Source: Bremerella sp. JC817 (GTDB lineage: Bacteria > Planctomycetota > Planctomycetia > Pirellulales > Pirellulaceae). Taken from it: a DNA stretch of 64,000 bases. Within the stretch, counting starts at the first letter, position 1. Every line of letters begins with the position of its first letter. Below are positions 8,159 to 16,994 of this stretch, in pieces. The stretch is from positions 1 through 64,000 of the forward strand of contig NZ_JBFEFG010000240.1 in assembly GCF_040718835.1 (NCBI RefSeq), read 5' to 3'. A model generated the notes under the pieces. The model worked only from the letters and a program-made list of their open reading frames with translations. It made no database searches and was not told where the DNA came from. Made by a program: the position numbers and the translations under genes.

Positions 8159-9157
8159 GAAAACTACCTAATCACAGAAGTCAGGTTCGACCCGGGACTT
8201 TAGAAAGTAGACCGGATCGCGGGTACAGATTCCTGAGGTTGCATCCCTGGTAAGGGACTACGACCTGAACGTGTTTGAAAGATTCCTTTTGCCTTGGGAG
8301 CTGGAAAAACTCGCCCTGCCTTTGCCGAGGACCGGCATCAGGCCGCTGCGAATTTGCCCACACACCTCTCTCAGCCTGGGGACGGAACATTCCGCCTGGA
8401 ATGTCGCTGCGTGAGAGGTATCCGAGTTGCAATTCATCGAAAGCGAAGTTGCTCGTGAGAATTGCGACTTACGACCATGCCGGGTGCCCGAGGGCAAGCT
8501 GGCTGGCCATGTATGATTGCCGAGAGGTAATTCCGTTACCAATCGAGTCACAAATGAAAAATCGGTGGCTACTCAAAGCCCACATCGGAGAAGCCGTTGC
8601 TAGTTGCCTGGCAAGAGCTAGTTACCCGAGTGAGGTCGAATGGTAACCGAAACAGTTCCCTGAAGAACTGAAAGCTTCCTTGGTTTTCAAACTAGCCACC
8701 TAACGCCGTGGCCGCAAAAAGAAAACCGTACCTGCTCGAAGAACTTGACGTTAACTGATCATTGTCAGTTCGACGCCGTTGAGCAGAAAGGATGGTCATT
8801 GGCTCCAATGGGGTGAAACGCGAAGTTTCGTGGACAGACCAATGACGATCAAACTACTGGAATCATAAGGATTTACCAGAACGTGTCAAGCTATCATTCT
8901 TATTCCATCGACATACATTCTCTTTTTCTGCAAGCAATTTTGCGGAGTCGTAGCAAACCTTTGTGCCCAGGTGACTTATCGCCGCGCCAGTTTCTCTAAC
9001 TGGTAGCTACCACGCGACTGTCTCGGCAATTTCATTCAGGAAATTCCGCAAAACCGGCATTTTCGATGCATTTCCCTTTGCAGCCGTCCCGATATCACCC
9101 CATGGAAAACCGAACCAAGCCAATCTTTGGAACTCGCTTACCGGGGCTCGTTCATTC
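8159..9157. other. About 1 kb between divergent genes, no convincing gene
   Basis: Open frames here, such as 8275-8646 on plus and 8181-8432 on minus, have no recognisable motif and an implausible composition with many Cys and Trp. The region must hold promoters for rho (minus) and for the thioredoxin-YHS gene (plus). I looked for tmRNA, SRP RNA, RNase P and 6S signatures and saw none. A dyad lies at 8795-8846. Confidence 0.6.
8795..8846. repeat. Nested inverted repeat
   Basis: GTCATTGG at 8795-8802 pairs with CCAATGAC at 8839-8846. A third copy of the half-site (CCAATG) follows the first after two bases, so CATTGG-CT-CCAATG is itself a palindrome, and an inner GAAAC/GTTTC hairpin lies between. 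It could be an RNA structure or a protein-binding site. No T-tract follows. Confidence 0.45.
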
Positions 9158-10384
9158 ATGTCGTCCATTATCCGAAATACCGCCCTCGTCCTCTTGTTGG
9201 CGATGCAGACGACGATTCTCGCCGAGGACGCCGTTCGCTGGGCACCAAGTGTTGATCTGGCCAAGCGTGTTGCCGCGGCTCAGAATCAACTCGTGCTGAT
9301 TCACTTCTATGGGGATAACTGCCCGCCGTGCCGTCGTCTGGAAGCGAATGTTTTTTCGCAAGCCAGCTTCGCACAAGAACTGGAACGTAACTACATTCCA
9401 GTGAAGGTGAACGCCAGCAGCGAGCCGGAAGTCGCCAAAGAATTTGGTGTCGATCGTTGGCCGCAAGACGTGGTGATCACGCCTGCCGGTCAGATCGTTT
9501 ACCGCATGATCAGCCCGCAGGATCAGAACCGCTACACCACCGTCCTGGCTCAGGTCTCAGCCAAGATGAATCCCAATGCTGGTCCTCAATCTGACCGCAT
9601 GATTGCCCAGGCCGCGAACACCACCCCGGTCACTTCGCCAGCACCACCACAGCAGCCAGAACCTAGTGTCGCCGCGAGTGGCTCGCGTTACTCGAACTTC
9701 TCGGGCAACAGCACCGCTCCACCAGCGGCTGCTCCTAATGGCATGGCTCCTCAGCAGCCTGCCGCTGCACCGTCGAACTACTCGCGATTCGCTTCCCATG
9801 GCGGCAACGCCCAGCCAGGCATGCCAGCCGAACCAGCTTCACAAAGTCGCTTTGCTCCGGCTAATCCAGCCGCTTCGGCACCAGGCCCGGCAGCCGCTCC
9901 CGCTTCGTCGCAGTTTGCCTCGAACCAGCAGCCAGTCGCTCCACCAGCGATGCCACCACGCCAGTCGGCCCCTGCTCCATCGGCTCCTCCTGCTGCGGCA
10001 CCGGCTGCTCAGCCAGGCCAGCCTAAGTTCGCCATGGATGGTTACTGCCCAGTGACTCTGGTCGAGCAGATGAAGTGGCAGAAGGGTGATCCACGCTGGG
10101 GTGCTCAGCACCAAGGTCAGGTTTACCTCTTCTCGTCGCAAGCCGATCAGCAGAAGTTCCTGTCGAATCCAAACAAGTTCAGCCCGGTCATGTCGGGTAT
10201 CGATCCAGTCGCTTACCTCGGCAAGGGCCAAGTCGTTCCTGGCGATCGTCGCTTCGGTTTGACCTATCGCGGAACGCTCTACCTGTTCAGCAGCGAAGAA
10301 AGCCTGCAGGCCTTCTGGGGCGATCCACAGCGTTACTCGTCGATGGTACAGCAAGCCATGGCTTCGCAGAACATGCACCGCTAG
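9158..10384 (+). CDS. Secreted thioredoxin-fold / double YHS-like fusion protein
   Basis: This is a 408-aa exported protein. A signal peptide (1-22, ending TTILAED) is followed by a thioredoxin-like domain (about 30-130) with the redox motif NCPPCRR near residue 55 and a cis-Pro-like RWPQDV. Residues 150-290 are a disordered Pro/Ala/Ser/Gln linker containing repeated SRY/SRF motifs (176-178, 209-211 and 230-232). The C-terminus holds two YHS-like units: one beginning DGYCPVTL and one beginning GIDPVAYL, each with a YLFSS segment. YHS domains are associated with metal handling. The combination suggests periplasmic redox or metal maintenance, but this is inference. The start gives a clean signal peptide, and a strong terminator follows. 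Confidence 0.75.
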   Translation: MSSIIRNTALVLLLAMQTTILAEDAVRWAPSVDLAKRVAAAQNQLVLIHFYGDNCPPCRRLEANVFSQASFAQELERNYIPVKVNASSEPEVAKEFGVDRWPQDVVITPAGQIVYRMISPQDQNRYTTVLAQVSAKMNPNAGPQSDRMIAQAANTTPVTSPAPPQQPEPSVAASGSRYSNFSGNSTAPPAAAPNGMAPQQPAAAPSNYSRFASHGGNAQPGMPAEPASQSRFAPANPAASAPGPAAAPASSQFASNQQPVAPPAMPPRQSAPAPSAPPAAAPAAQPGQPKFAMDGYCPVTLVEQMKWQKGDPRWGAQHQGQVYLFSSQADQQKFLSNPNKFSPVMSGIDPVAYLGKGQVVPGDRRFGLTYRGTLYLFSSEESLQAFWGDPQRYSSMVQQAMASQNMHR

Positions 10385-10410
10385 TCGACGACCACCGATC
10401 ATTCTCCACG

Positions 10411-10444
10411 AAAAAGCCCCGCTTGTTATAAGCGGGGCTTTTTT
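10411..10444. terminator. Strong bidirectional terminator
   Basis: A perfect 14-bp stem, AAAAAGCCCCGCTT / AAGCGGGGCTTTTT, with the 5-nt loop GTTAT. It has A-runs on one side and T-runs on the other, so it can stop transcription of the thioredoxin-YHS gene and of the converging rhomboid-like gene, whose stop codon touches it. Confidence 0.93.
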
Positions 10445-11391
10445 CATACGCCGATGATAAAGTCCACCAGGTCAGGTTCGTCATCGCCAGGGATATTCAA
10501 TCGAGAGATGATCGCGCCGATTGCCATGCCCAAGGCAAACCAGCCGAGCATTGGGGCAACGACCCACACGGTCGCTCTGATGTCGAACAGATACAGGATA
10601 AAGCCGTACCCCAGCAGGATCCCGAAATGGAAGAAGGGTGATTGAAAGCTGAAGGTGACGTCGTCATCCATCGGATCATCTCGCCAGTGATGGCGCGTGA
10701 GTGTCGCGATCAGGATGTTGCGGCTGGGTGAGATGAAGAAAGCGATTCCCATCAGCAGAAAGATGATTGTCGTCATGCCGCAGGTCATCGGGGGAACAGG
10801 ATTCGTGACACCCAACGAGTTCCATTGAATCAGACCGTTGCTGATTGCTTCCAGCAGCAGGAACAGCAAACCGAATTTCCACCTGCCAAGCTTTCCTTCG
10901 ACGATCAGTCCCATCATCCACAGCATGTACAAGTTGAAGAGCAACGCGACGTAGCTGCTGTGCAGAAAGGGAGCGGTGAACCATTGCACCGGTTGCAGCC
11001 CCTTTCCCAGATGCAGTGTGAACGGATGGATCGGCTCGAGAGCTTCATGTTCGCGGGCTTGCTTCTTCAAAGCATCGAACTGTGTCTCTGCCTCTTTCAG
11101 CGAAAGCTGCCCGACGCCGGAAGGATCACGCATTCTGGTAGCACGTGGGTTCTGTTGAAGCCGCGCGATGTGAAACTGGAGGTCGCTGAGTCTCGCTTCC
11201 TCTGCTTCGGTTAACGGAGGAATGGAATTCGACTGCGATGGCAGGCGAAAGTTCAGATAGGGATCGACGATGACGCAAAGGCCGACCAGCACGATGATCG
11301 CCACCGAGATCACCGGCGGATACTTGGCACTGGGGAAGATATCGTGCGGAATTCGAATCCCACGACGTCGTTCAAATAGATCGAAAGACAC
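10444..11391 (-). CDS. Rhomboid-like membrane protein lacking catalytic residues
   Basis: This 315-aa protein has the rhomboid fold outline: a cytosolic N-terminus, a helix at about 26-44, a long charged loop (60-120), then WFTAPFLHSSYVALLFNLYM, a WMMGLIVEGKLG turn that matches its neighbour, and further helices to the C-terminus. Where active rhomboids have GxSG, this one has CGMTT (204-208), so the serine position is threonine. The usual catalytic-histidine block aligns with APMLG, so the histidine position appears to be proline. It is therefore probably a pseudoprotease. It lies 30 bp downstream of the intact rhomboid and is likely co-transcribed with it. Confidence 0.7.
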   Translation of the reverse strand: MSFDLFERRRGIRIPHDIFPSAKYPPVISVAIIVLVGLCVIVDPYLNFRLPSQSNSIPPLTEAEEARLSDLQFHIARLQQNPRATRMRDPSGVGQLSLKEAETQFDALKKQAREHEALEPIHPFTLHLGKGLQPVQWFTAPFLHSSYVALLFNLYMLWMMGLIVEGKLGRWKFGLLFLLLEAISNGLIQWNSLGVTNPVPPMTCGMTTIIFLLMGIAFFISPSRNILIATLTRHHWRDDPMDDDVTFSFQSPFFHFGILLGYGFILYLFDIRATVWVVAPMLGWFALGMAIGAIISRLNIPGDDEPDLVDFIIGV

Positions 11392-11421
11392 GAGGCAGAC
11401 CAGTCGGAGGGAAAGAGTTGG

Positions 11422-12672
11422 CTAGAATTCGAGTTCGTTCGCGGCGGCATTGTTCATTCTGCGAGCTTTGGCTTTCGCTGAAATGTCGTCATAGATCTGA
11501 CGTTCGCGATGGCTTAGCTTATCGTAGTTGATCGCGACCAGGGTTCGCAGCGCCTGGCCTGGCTGGGCCATCGAACCAACAAGCATCGAAGCGAGTTTAA
11601 GGCGAACCTGGTTTTGCTTTGGCCGGCCTGCTTTCAAGTACTCTTCCATCGCGGCCACCGCGTCGTTTTCGTACTGCTGGTCGCAAAGCTGCTTGATGAT
11701 GATCAAGAACTCTTTCTCAGGCAAACTCCAACTGGCATATTTCTCGCGCATGCTGATGTGAGCTCGATAGGCAAGTTGCGGGTTGTCCCCTGCGGCCAGG
11801 ATCTCACGAATCTGCTTGACGCCCTGCTCGACCACTTTGGCCTGCTTCCGGGCAACCCCTTCCGGATCGCGTTCTTCCGGTTTCATCGTGTGACGACCCG
11901 CCCAGACCGAGAAGATATCGTAGTGCTCGCAATCGACCCAGTTGCGTTTGACCATCACCACGCCAATTGCCAGGCCCAGGATCGTTCCAAGAAGGTGGAG
12001 TGTGTGCGCCGTGGGGGCGATGATGCCGTGACGTTGCAGCATGGCCAGCGTGTAGATTACTTCAATCAATAAGAAGCAGCCTGCGAAGCCGTAGATTGGG
12101 ACATCGACTTCCGAGACCTCTTGCTGAGTACGATATCGATTGCCGGCAAATGTGACTTGAATTGTATTGAGAGGAGCCCATACCAAGGCGATCCCCATCA
12201 GGCCAAATACGACACTGGATGCACCCATCGAGGCAGTGTGCAGGTTGGGTAAAAAGATGATGCAGAAAAGCTGTGCGAGGATGCCACGCAAAAGCGCGAT
12301 GCCAAAGTAGATTGCCAGGAAACGCGGCCAGCCAATCTTGCCTTCGACGATCATGCCGAACATCCACAAAAAGACCATGTTGATCAGCAGGTGGATCATG
12401 TTTGCATGCAGAAAGGTCGAAGTGATCCCCTGCCAAGGCTTCAGGCCGACACCATATTGAAGTTTGTAGGCGTCGGGCCCGTCGTAGCCACCCCCTTCAA
12501 ACGTCCAATCCGCGATCGTATGCCCCAGGCGGCGATGGGCCTGATCGAACTCTTGGAAGTGATGGACGAACGGGGTGGCGAAGAACAGCAGGACATTCAG
12601 CACGACGATCGTGAGCGTCGCGATCGGCGGATGGTAGATCGGGGCGTCGGTGCCGTGAGGGATGAATACCAT
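11422..12672 (-). CDS. Rhomboid family intramembrane serine protease with C-terminal cytosolic domain
   Basis: This protease cleaves transmembrane segments within the membrane. I start it at the ATG at 12672, which gives MVFIPHGTDAPIYHPP; the frame is open to 12771, but this start is more typical of the family. Motifs are TSTFLHANMIHLLINM (84-99), a WMFGMIVEGKIG turn, the catalytic serine in GASS (Ser152) and the histidine in HLLG (about His226). After the last membrane helix (about 240) a soluble helical domain of about 160 residues follows, with no recognised family, ending NELEF. It precedes the catalytically altered rhomboid-like gene in the same operon. Confidence 0.82.
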   Translation of the reverse strand: MVFIPHGTDAPIYHPPIATLTIVVLNVLLFFATPFVHHFQEFDQAHRRLGHTIADWTFEGGGYDGPDAYKLQYGVGLKPWQGITSTFLHANMIHLLINMVFLWMFGMIVEGKIGWPRFLAIYFGIALLRGILAQLFCIIFLPNLHTASMGASSVVFGLMGIALVWAPLNTIQVTFAGNRYRTQQEVSEVDVPIYGFAGCFLLIEVIYTLAMLQRHGIIAPTAHTLHLLGTILGLAIGVVMVKRNWVDCEHYDIFSVWAGRHTMKPEERDPEGVARKQAKVVEQGVKQIREILAAGDNPQLAYRAHISMREKYASWSLPEKEFLIIIKQLCDQQYENDAVAAMEEYLKAGRPKQNQVRLKLASMLVGSMAQPGQALRTLVAINYDKLSHRERQIYDDISAKAKARRMNNAAANELEF

Positions 12673-12779
12673 GGGGCCATGTGGTACGAGGAGCAGGAAG
12701 GTTGAACGGGTATTCGCCGTTCGGGGGGCGATCTTCGCGGGAAGCTCAAGAAAGTTTGGCTTTCTTCCCAATCGCTGCG

Positions 12780-12998
12780 CTAACGCGGTGGAATCAAGAC
12801 GAAGCTAATCGCCAGCAGCACGATCAAGAATCCAGCGATGCCAACGACAAGCCGCGTCGCGGAGTGCCCCAGGCGACGATCGAGAAACCCGATCTTATTC
12901 GATTGAAAGACGGCCGGCACGTCAAAAATCGCGGCCCACATGCCTCCGATGCCGATCAGCCCGGTAAAGATCGTCATGATCCATTCGCTCAACAGCAT
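12780..12998 (-). CDS. 72-aa two-helix membrane protein coupled to glpK
   Basis: This short protein starts at an ATG that overlaps the glpK stop codon (TAATG), so it should be translated by reinitiation after glycerol kinase. It has two hydrophobic segments, about 5-25 and 47-68, joined by FQSNKIGFLDRRLGHSATR. The layout recalls small immunity-17-like or YidD-adjacent membrane proteins, but the resemblance is loose and I would not assign a function. It could assist glycerol metabolism at the membrane or be an unrelated hitchhiker. Confidence 0.6.
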   Translation of the reverse strand: MLLSEWIMTIFTGLIGIGGMWAAIFDVPAVFQSNKIGFLDRRLGHSATRLVVGIAGFLIVLLAISFVLIPPR

Positions 12999-14491
12999 TA
13001 AGGGGCTCCTCCCTCCCAGTTCTGACTTCGTTTGACTGCTTCCAGCCACTTCGCATACATGCGGTCGATCGATTCGCGGTCGCCTTGGGGCGTGAACTCG
13101 CGATCGAGGGTCCACAGTTTACGCAGTTCGTCCTGCGATTCCCAGAAGCCAACGGCCAGGCCTGCTAGGAAGGCCGCACCCAAGGCAGTCGTCTCGCTGA
13201 TCTTCGGTCGGCGAACGGTCGTACCCAGCAAGTCGGTTTGGAACTGCATCAAGGAATTGTTCACGCTGGCACCACCATCGACCTGCAGCACTTGCAGGGG
13301 CACGCCTGAGTCGCGCTGCATCGCTTCAATCAAATCGCGTGTCTGAAAGGCCATCGCTTCCAAGGCTGCCCGGGCAATGTGACCGGCAGTCGTACCACGA
13401 GAGATGCCGATGATGGTTCCGCGAGCGTTTGGATCCCAGTAAGGGGCACCCAAGCCAACAAACGCCGGCACGAAATAAACACCACCATTGTCGGAAACGG
13501 TCTCGGCCAACGGTTCGACTTCGCACGAGCTTTCGATGATACCCAGGCCATCACGTAGCCACTGCACCACCGCGCCGGCGATGAAGATCGAACCTTCCAA
13601 CGCGTAGCTGACCTGATCGCCGATTTTCCAACCGACGGTGGTCAGTAGATTGTTTGTCGAGAGGACCGGCTTGTTGCCGATGTTCATCAAAGCGAACGCA
13701 CCGGTTCCGTAGGTGTTTTTCACCATCCCTTGATCGAAGCAGGTCTGCCCGAACGAAGCCGCCTGTTGATCGCCAGCCATGCCGGCAATTGGGATCGCAT
13801 GGCCGATGACGGCCGGATCGGTCTCGGCGAACTTGCCACTGCAATCGACGATCTCTGGCAGCATGCCGCGGGGAATGTGATAGGCAGCCAGAAGCTCGTC
13901 GTCCCAATCAAGCGTTTCGTAATTCAGCATCATCGTGCGCGAAGCATTGCTGAAATCGGTGACGTGACGCTTCCCGCCGGTCAGCTTCCAGACCAGATAG
14001 CAGTCGATCGTACCGAACAGCAGATGCCCCTGCTCTGCCGCTTCCCGGGCACCGTCGACTGTTTCGAGCAGATGCATCAGCTTGGTCGCCGAGAAGTAGG
14101 CGTCGAGCACCAGGCCTGTTTTCTGACGGATGGTGTCTTCCAGTCCTTCGCTGCGAAGTCGATCGCAGATGTAGCTGGAAACACGGCTTTGCCAGACGAT
14201 CGCATGATGAATTGGTTCGCCGGTGCGTTTGTCCCAGACGACGGTCGTTTCGCGCTGGTTGGTGATCCCGATCGCCGCGATCTGGGCGAGATCGACCTTG
14301 CCGATCGCTCCCTTCACGGTGTTCAGTTGGCTCGTCCAGATGTCGTTCGGGTCGTGCTCGACATTACCAGGCGTCGGCAAGATCTGGCGAAACTCTTCCT
14401 GGGCGGTCGAGACAATTTTGGCGTCACGATCGAACAGAATCGAGCGACTGGAAGTCGTGCCCTGATCGAGGGCAAGAATATACTGGGCCAT
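12998..14491 (-). CDS. glpK: Glycerol kinase
   Basis: GlpK uses ATP to phosphorylate glycerol to sn-glycerol 3-phosphate in the cytosol. The 497-aa length is typical of the FGGY kinase family. It opens with [18 protein letters not shown], the phosphate-1 motif, has [20 protein letters not shown] in the substrate-binding region, and carries a late [19 protein letters not shown] adenosine motif. It lies 21 bp after glpD on the same strand, so the two form the glycerol catabolic operon: kinase product is oxidised by the dehydrogenase. No glpF or glpR lies beside them. Confidence 0.96.
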   Translation of the reverse strand: MAQYILALDQGTTSSRSILFDRDAKIVSTAQEEFRQILPTPGNVEHDPNDIWTSQLNTVKGAIGKVDLAQIAAIGITNQRETTVVWDKRTGEPIHHAIVWQSRVSSYICDRLRSEGLEDTIRQKTGLVLDAYFSATKLMHLLETVDGAREAAEQGHLLFGTIDCYLVWKLTGGKRHVTDFSNASRTMMLNYETLDWDDELLAAYHIPRGMLPEIVDCSGKFAETDPAVIGHAIPIAGMAGDQQAASFGQTCFDQGMVKNTYGTGAFALMNIGNKPVLSTNNLLTTVGWKIGDQVSYALEGSIFIAGAVVQWLRDGLGIIESSCEVEPLAETVSDNGGVYFVPAFVGLGAPYWDPNARGTIIGISRGTTAGHIARAALEAMAFQTRDLIEAMQRDSGVPLQVLQVDGGASVNNSLMQFQTDLLGTTVRRPKISETTALGAAFLAGLAVGFWESQDELRKLWTLDREFTPQGDRESIDRMYAKWLEAVKRSQNWEGGAP

Positions 14492-14512
14492 GAAAAAGTC
14501 CTTCAGGTGGGG

Positions 14513-16093
14513 TTAGGCAGGAAGAACCTGTTTGCCAAATCGAGTGTCCATCCGCTGAATGTATTGGTCGATGGTCGTTTGCCGGGCATCGGCTGAAAGC
14601 TTGCCAGCTTCAATCAAGGCATCTGCCACTGCTTCCAGATGCGCGACTGAAAGCGTCGGATCGAAGACCAGCATCAAACGACGTTCGATCACGTCGGCCA
14701 TTGTCTTGGCGTTCAACTGCTCGATCGAAGCGGCCGCCGCCGTTTTCGTATCGGCTTCCGGGGCGACACCAGTCAGGTGCTGAAGCACAAACCGGGCGCG
14801 ACCGCCGGGCGAGATTTTCGGCTTCTCCCCTTCTTCGTAGGTCTTCCGGTCCTGTGAATTGGCGACCTGCTTCTGACCGAGTTGTTTCAAGATCGTTTCG
14901 GCGGAATGCTCTGCCAGCGAACGACAGGTGGTCAGCTTGCCACCAACAATCGTATAGCACGGCCAAGGTGTGCCTTCGTGCGTGTGCAGCCAGTGACCGC
15001 GCGGGATCGATGCGGTCGAGCCCTCAGGCACGAAAGGCAAAGGTCGCACGCCACTGTAATGCTGCGTGATGTCTTCGTGCTTCAGTTCCACGTCAGGCAG
15101 CACCGAGTTCACACAGCGAAGCAGGTAATCAATTTCTTCTGGCGTTGCCGTGGCGACTTCGGGATCGCCATCGTGGCGCAGGTCGGTCGTGCCAATTAAC
15201 GCTCCGCTATTCCACGGCAAGATAAAGACCGGGCGGCCATCGAAGGCTTCGGCATAGATGCCAGTTCGTCCGAGCTTCTCGACCAGGACAGGCTTATGCG
15301 AAATCAGATGCGAACCACGCGTGCCGCCAAACAAACGATTGGAAGGAATGCCCAACTGCTCAAGCGTTTCGTCTCCTGCGGGCCCCGATGCGTTGACGAG
15401 GGCGGAGGGTGTGATCGGATCGGTCGGCGAGTCGAAGTCGAGCAGGTTCTCAAATTCAAAGTGTTCGCCATTGAGTTTCGGGCGTCGATAAGTACGAAGC
15501 GTGAAGCGGACACCATTCTGCTGAGCGATCGTTTCGGCGTCGCGAATCAGCGTCGAGACGTACAACTCAGGGAATTCGATCTGACCATCGTAATAGCTGA
15601 ACACATCCATAAAGCTCGGATCGAAGCCAATGGGTTTCCAGCGTTGGCTGCTGAGTCGTTTGTGTTTACCAAGCTGCTGACTGCCCGCCAGAAAGTCGTA
15701 CATAGTCAGCCCGCTGCGAATCGCCCACGAGCCACGCGAAGGATTGCCAGACTGAAAGATTGGCAGGTTAAAGAACCCCGCCGCTGAAGAAACCAGTCCG
15801 GCAAACTGAGATTTCACCGGAATCATGAGTTCGAGAGGCGCGACGTGCTCCGGAGAATTGCGCAGAAAGCGTTCCCGTTCTGCGAGAGATTCGTAAACGA
15901 GTGACGTTTCGCCATGCTCTAAATAGCGAAGTCCACCATGAATCAGACGCGTCGACCAGCTAGTTGTGCCTGAGGCGATGTCGGCGTGATCGACCAAAAC
16001 CACCGGAATGTGGTTCAGCAGAAGCTCGCGAGCCAGGGCCGCGCCGTTGATACCGGCCCCAAGGATCAGAACAGGGTTAATCTGGGGGGGCAT
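14513..16093 (-). CDS. glpD: FAD-dependent glycerol-3-phosphate dehydrogenase
   Basis: GlpD oxidises glycerol 3-phosphate to dihydroxyacetone phosphate at the membrane and passes electrons to quinone. The FAD motif LILGAGINGAALAREL lies near the N-terminus, followed by IASGTTSWSTRLIHGGLRYL, the GlpD signature. The C-terminal DAO_C region contains LMLVFDP. The ATG at 16093 has AAGGA eight bases upstream; an ATG at 16111 and a TTG at 16123 are alternatives. It is the first gene of the glpD-glpK operon. Length about 526 aa, normal for the family. Confidence 0.94.
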   Translation of the reverse strand: MPPQINPVLILGAGINGAALARELLLNHIPVVLVDHADIASGTTSWSTRLIHGGLRYLEHGETSLVYESLAERERFLRNSPEHVAPLELMIPVKSQFAGLVSSAAGFFNLPIFQSGNPSRGSWAIRSGLTMYDFLAGSQQLGKHKRLSSQRWKPIGFDPSFMDVFSYYDGQIEFPELYVSTLIRDAETIAQQNGVRFTLRTYRRPKLNGEHFEFENLLDFDSPTDPITPSALVNASGPAGDETLEQLGIPSNRLFGGTRGSHLISHKPVLVEKLGRTGIYAEAFDGRPVFILPWNSGALIGTTDLRHDGDPEVATATPEEIDYLLRCVNSVLPDVELKHEDITQHYSGVRPLPFVPEGSTASIPRGHWLHTHEGTPWPCYTIVGGKLTTCRSLAEHSAETILKQLGQKQVANSQDRKTYEEGEKPKISPGGRARFVLQHLTGVAPEADTKTAAAASIEQLNAKTMADVIERRLMLVFDPTLSVAHLEAVADALIEAGKLSADARQTTIDQYIQRMDTRFGKQVLPA

Positions 16094-16212
16094 AGTCGCG
16101 GTCCTTGCCATGGTGGCGTGCAATGGTTGAGATGACTCTCTATTATTGCACGCTATGGCCAGCTTTCCACAACCAACAGCCCCCTGGCCTGCGGTTGTGG
16201 TGCCGGTGACCG

Positions 16213-16875
16213 CTACATTTCTTCCAACTGGCGTTCCAGGTAGCTGATCTGAGTTCGGATCGATTCCAGGTTCGGATTCAATCGCAAAGCTCGGCGAAAA
16301 CTATCCAGGGCCATGACATTTTCTCCCTGACGCAAGTAACACTGCCCCATGCCAATGGCGGCGGGAAAATGATACGGATTGATTTCCAGCGTCTGGTGAT
16401 TGTCTCGCAGCGACCGCTCGAAGTTCTTTCGCTTGTAGTGGACCTGGGCTCGTTGGTTGTACGCTTCCGAATACCAGGGAGCATCGACAATCAAAGAATC
16501 GGCTTCCTCCAGAGCACACTCGAGCGAGTTGCCTTGGATTTGCGACATGACTTTACGCAGCCGATGCCGTTGGCTTTGCGTGCCGGCGCGGATCCATAGC
16601 GAGCGGATCCCGTTCTCGGCAATCAAGCGAACCCCACGATCGGAATCGTTCAGGGCCATGCCAACGGTATGGTTCGAGGAGTAGTCGCTTACAAAACACA
16701 GTGCCATCACGGCAGCTCGGCGAACTTCGGGCGAGCCATGCAATGAAAGTCGTTCCAAAGTGCCACACGTATAGACTGCAGCGACCCGATGAATGAACGA
16801 GGCGGTGTTTTCTTCCGCAAGATACTTTTGGAAGATGGAAAGCAGGACAGGTTGACGTTCTGGGCTCTCGCTCAC
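16213..16875 (-). CDS. HEAT-like and TPR repeat protein, 220 aa
   Basis: This soluble repeat protein probably mediates protein contacts. The first half has HEAT-like helices (LSLHGSPEVRRAAVMALCFV and a second unit with DSDRGVRLIAENGIRSLW). The second half has TPR units, AYNQRAQVHYKRKNFERSL and AIGMGQCYLRQGENVMALD. No signal peptide or enzyme motif is seen. It stands alone, divergent from the secretin-N-like gene, and its role is unknown. Confidence 0.75.
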   Translation of the reverse strand: MSESPERQPVLLSIFQKYLAEENTASFIHRVAAVYTCGTLERLSLHGSPEVRRAAVMALCFVSDYSSNHTVGMALNDSDRGVRLIAENGIRSLWIRAGTQSQRHRLRKVMSQIQGNSLECALEEADSLIVDAPWYSEAYNQRAQVHYKRKNFERSLRDNHQTLEINPYHFPAAIGMGQCYLRQGENVMALDSFRRALRLNPNLESIRTQISYLERQLEEM

Positions 16876-16994
16876 AGTTCGATCTTAAAGCAATTGGGGC
16901 ACATTCCACTCGTCCTGAGTACGAAAATCCTTTATGGTCAATCCATTGAATAAGTTCCGAGTGTAATCACGAGGTACCCGGGAGCAAACCCTCG

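Noticed and set aside
8170..8200. GGTTCGACCC like a tRNA/tmRNA T-loop
   Set aside because: The flanking bases do not form a five-base stem and no acceptor or other arm can be folded.
8275..8646. 123-aa frame upstream of rho
   Set aside because: Cys and Trp content is abnormal, there is no motif, and the start lacks a ribosome site.
13730..14596. 288-aa open frame on plus across glpK and the glpD end
   Set aside because: It runs antisense through two well-supported genes and has no motif.
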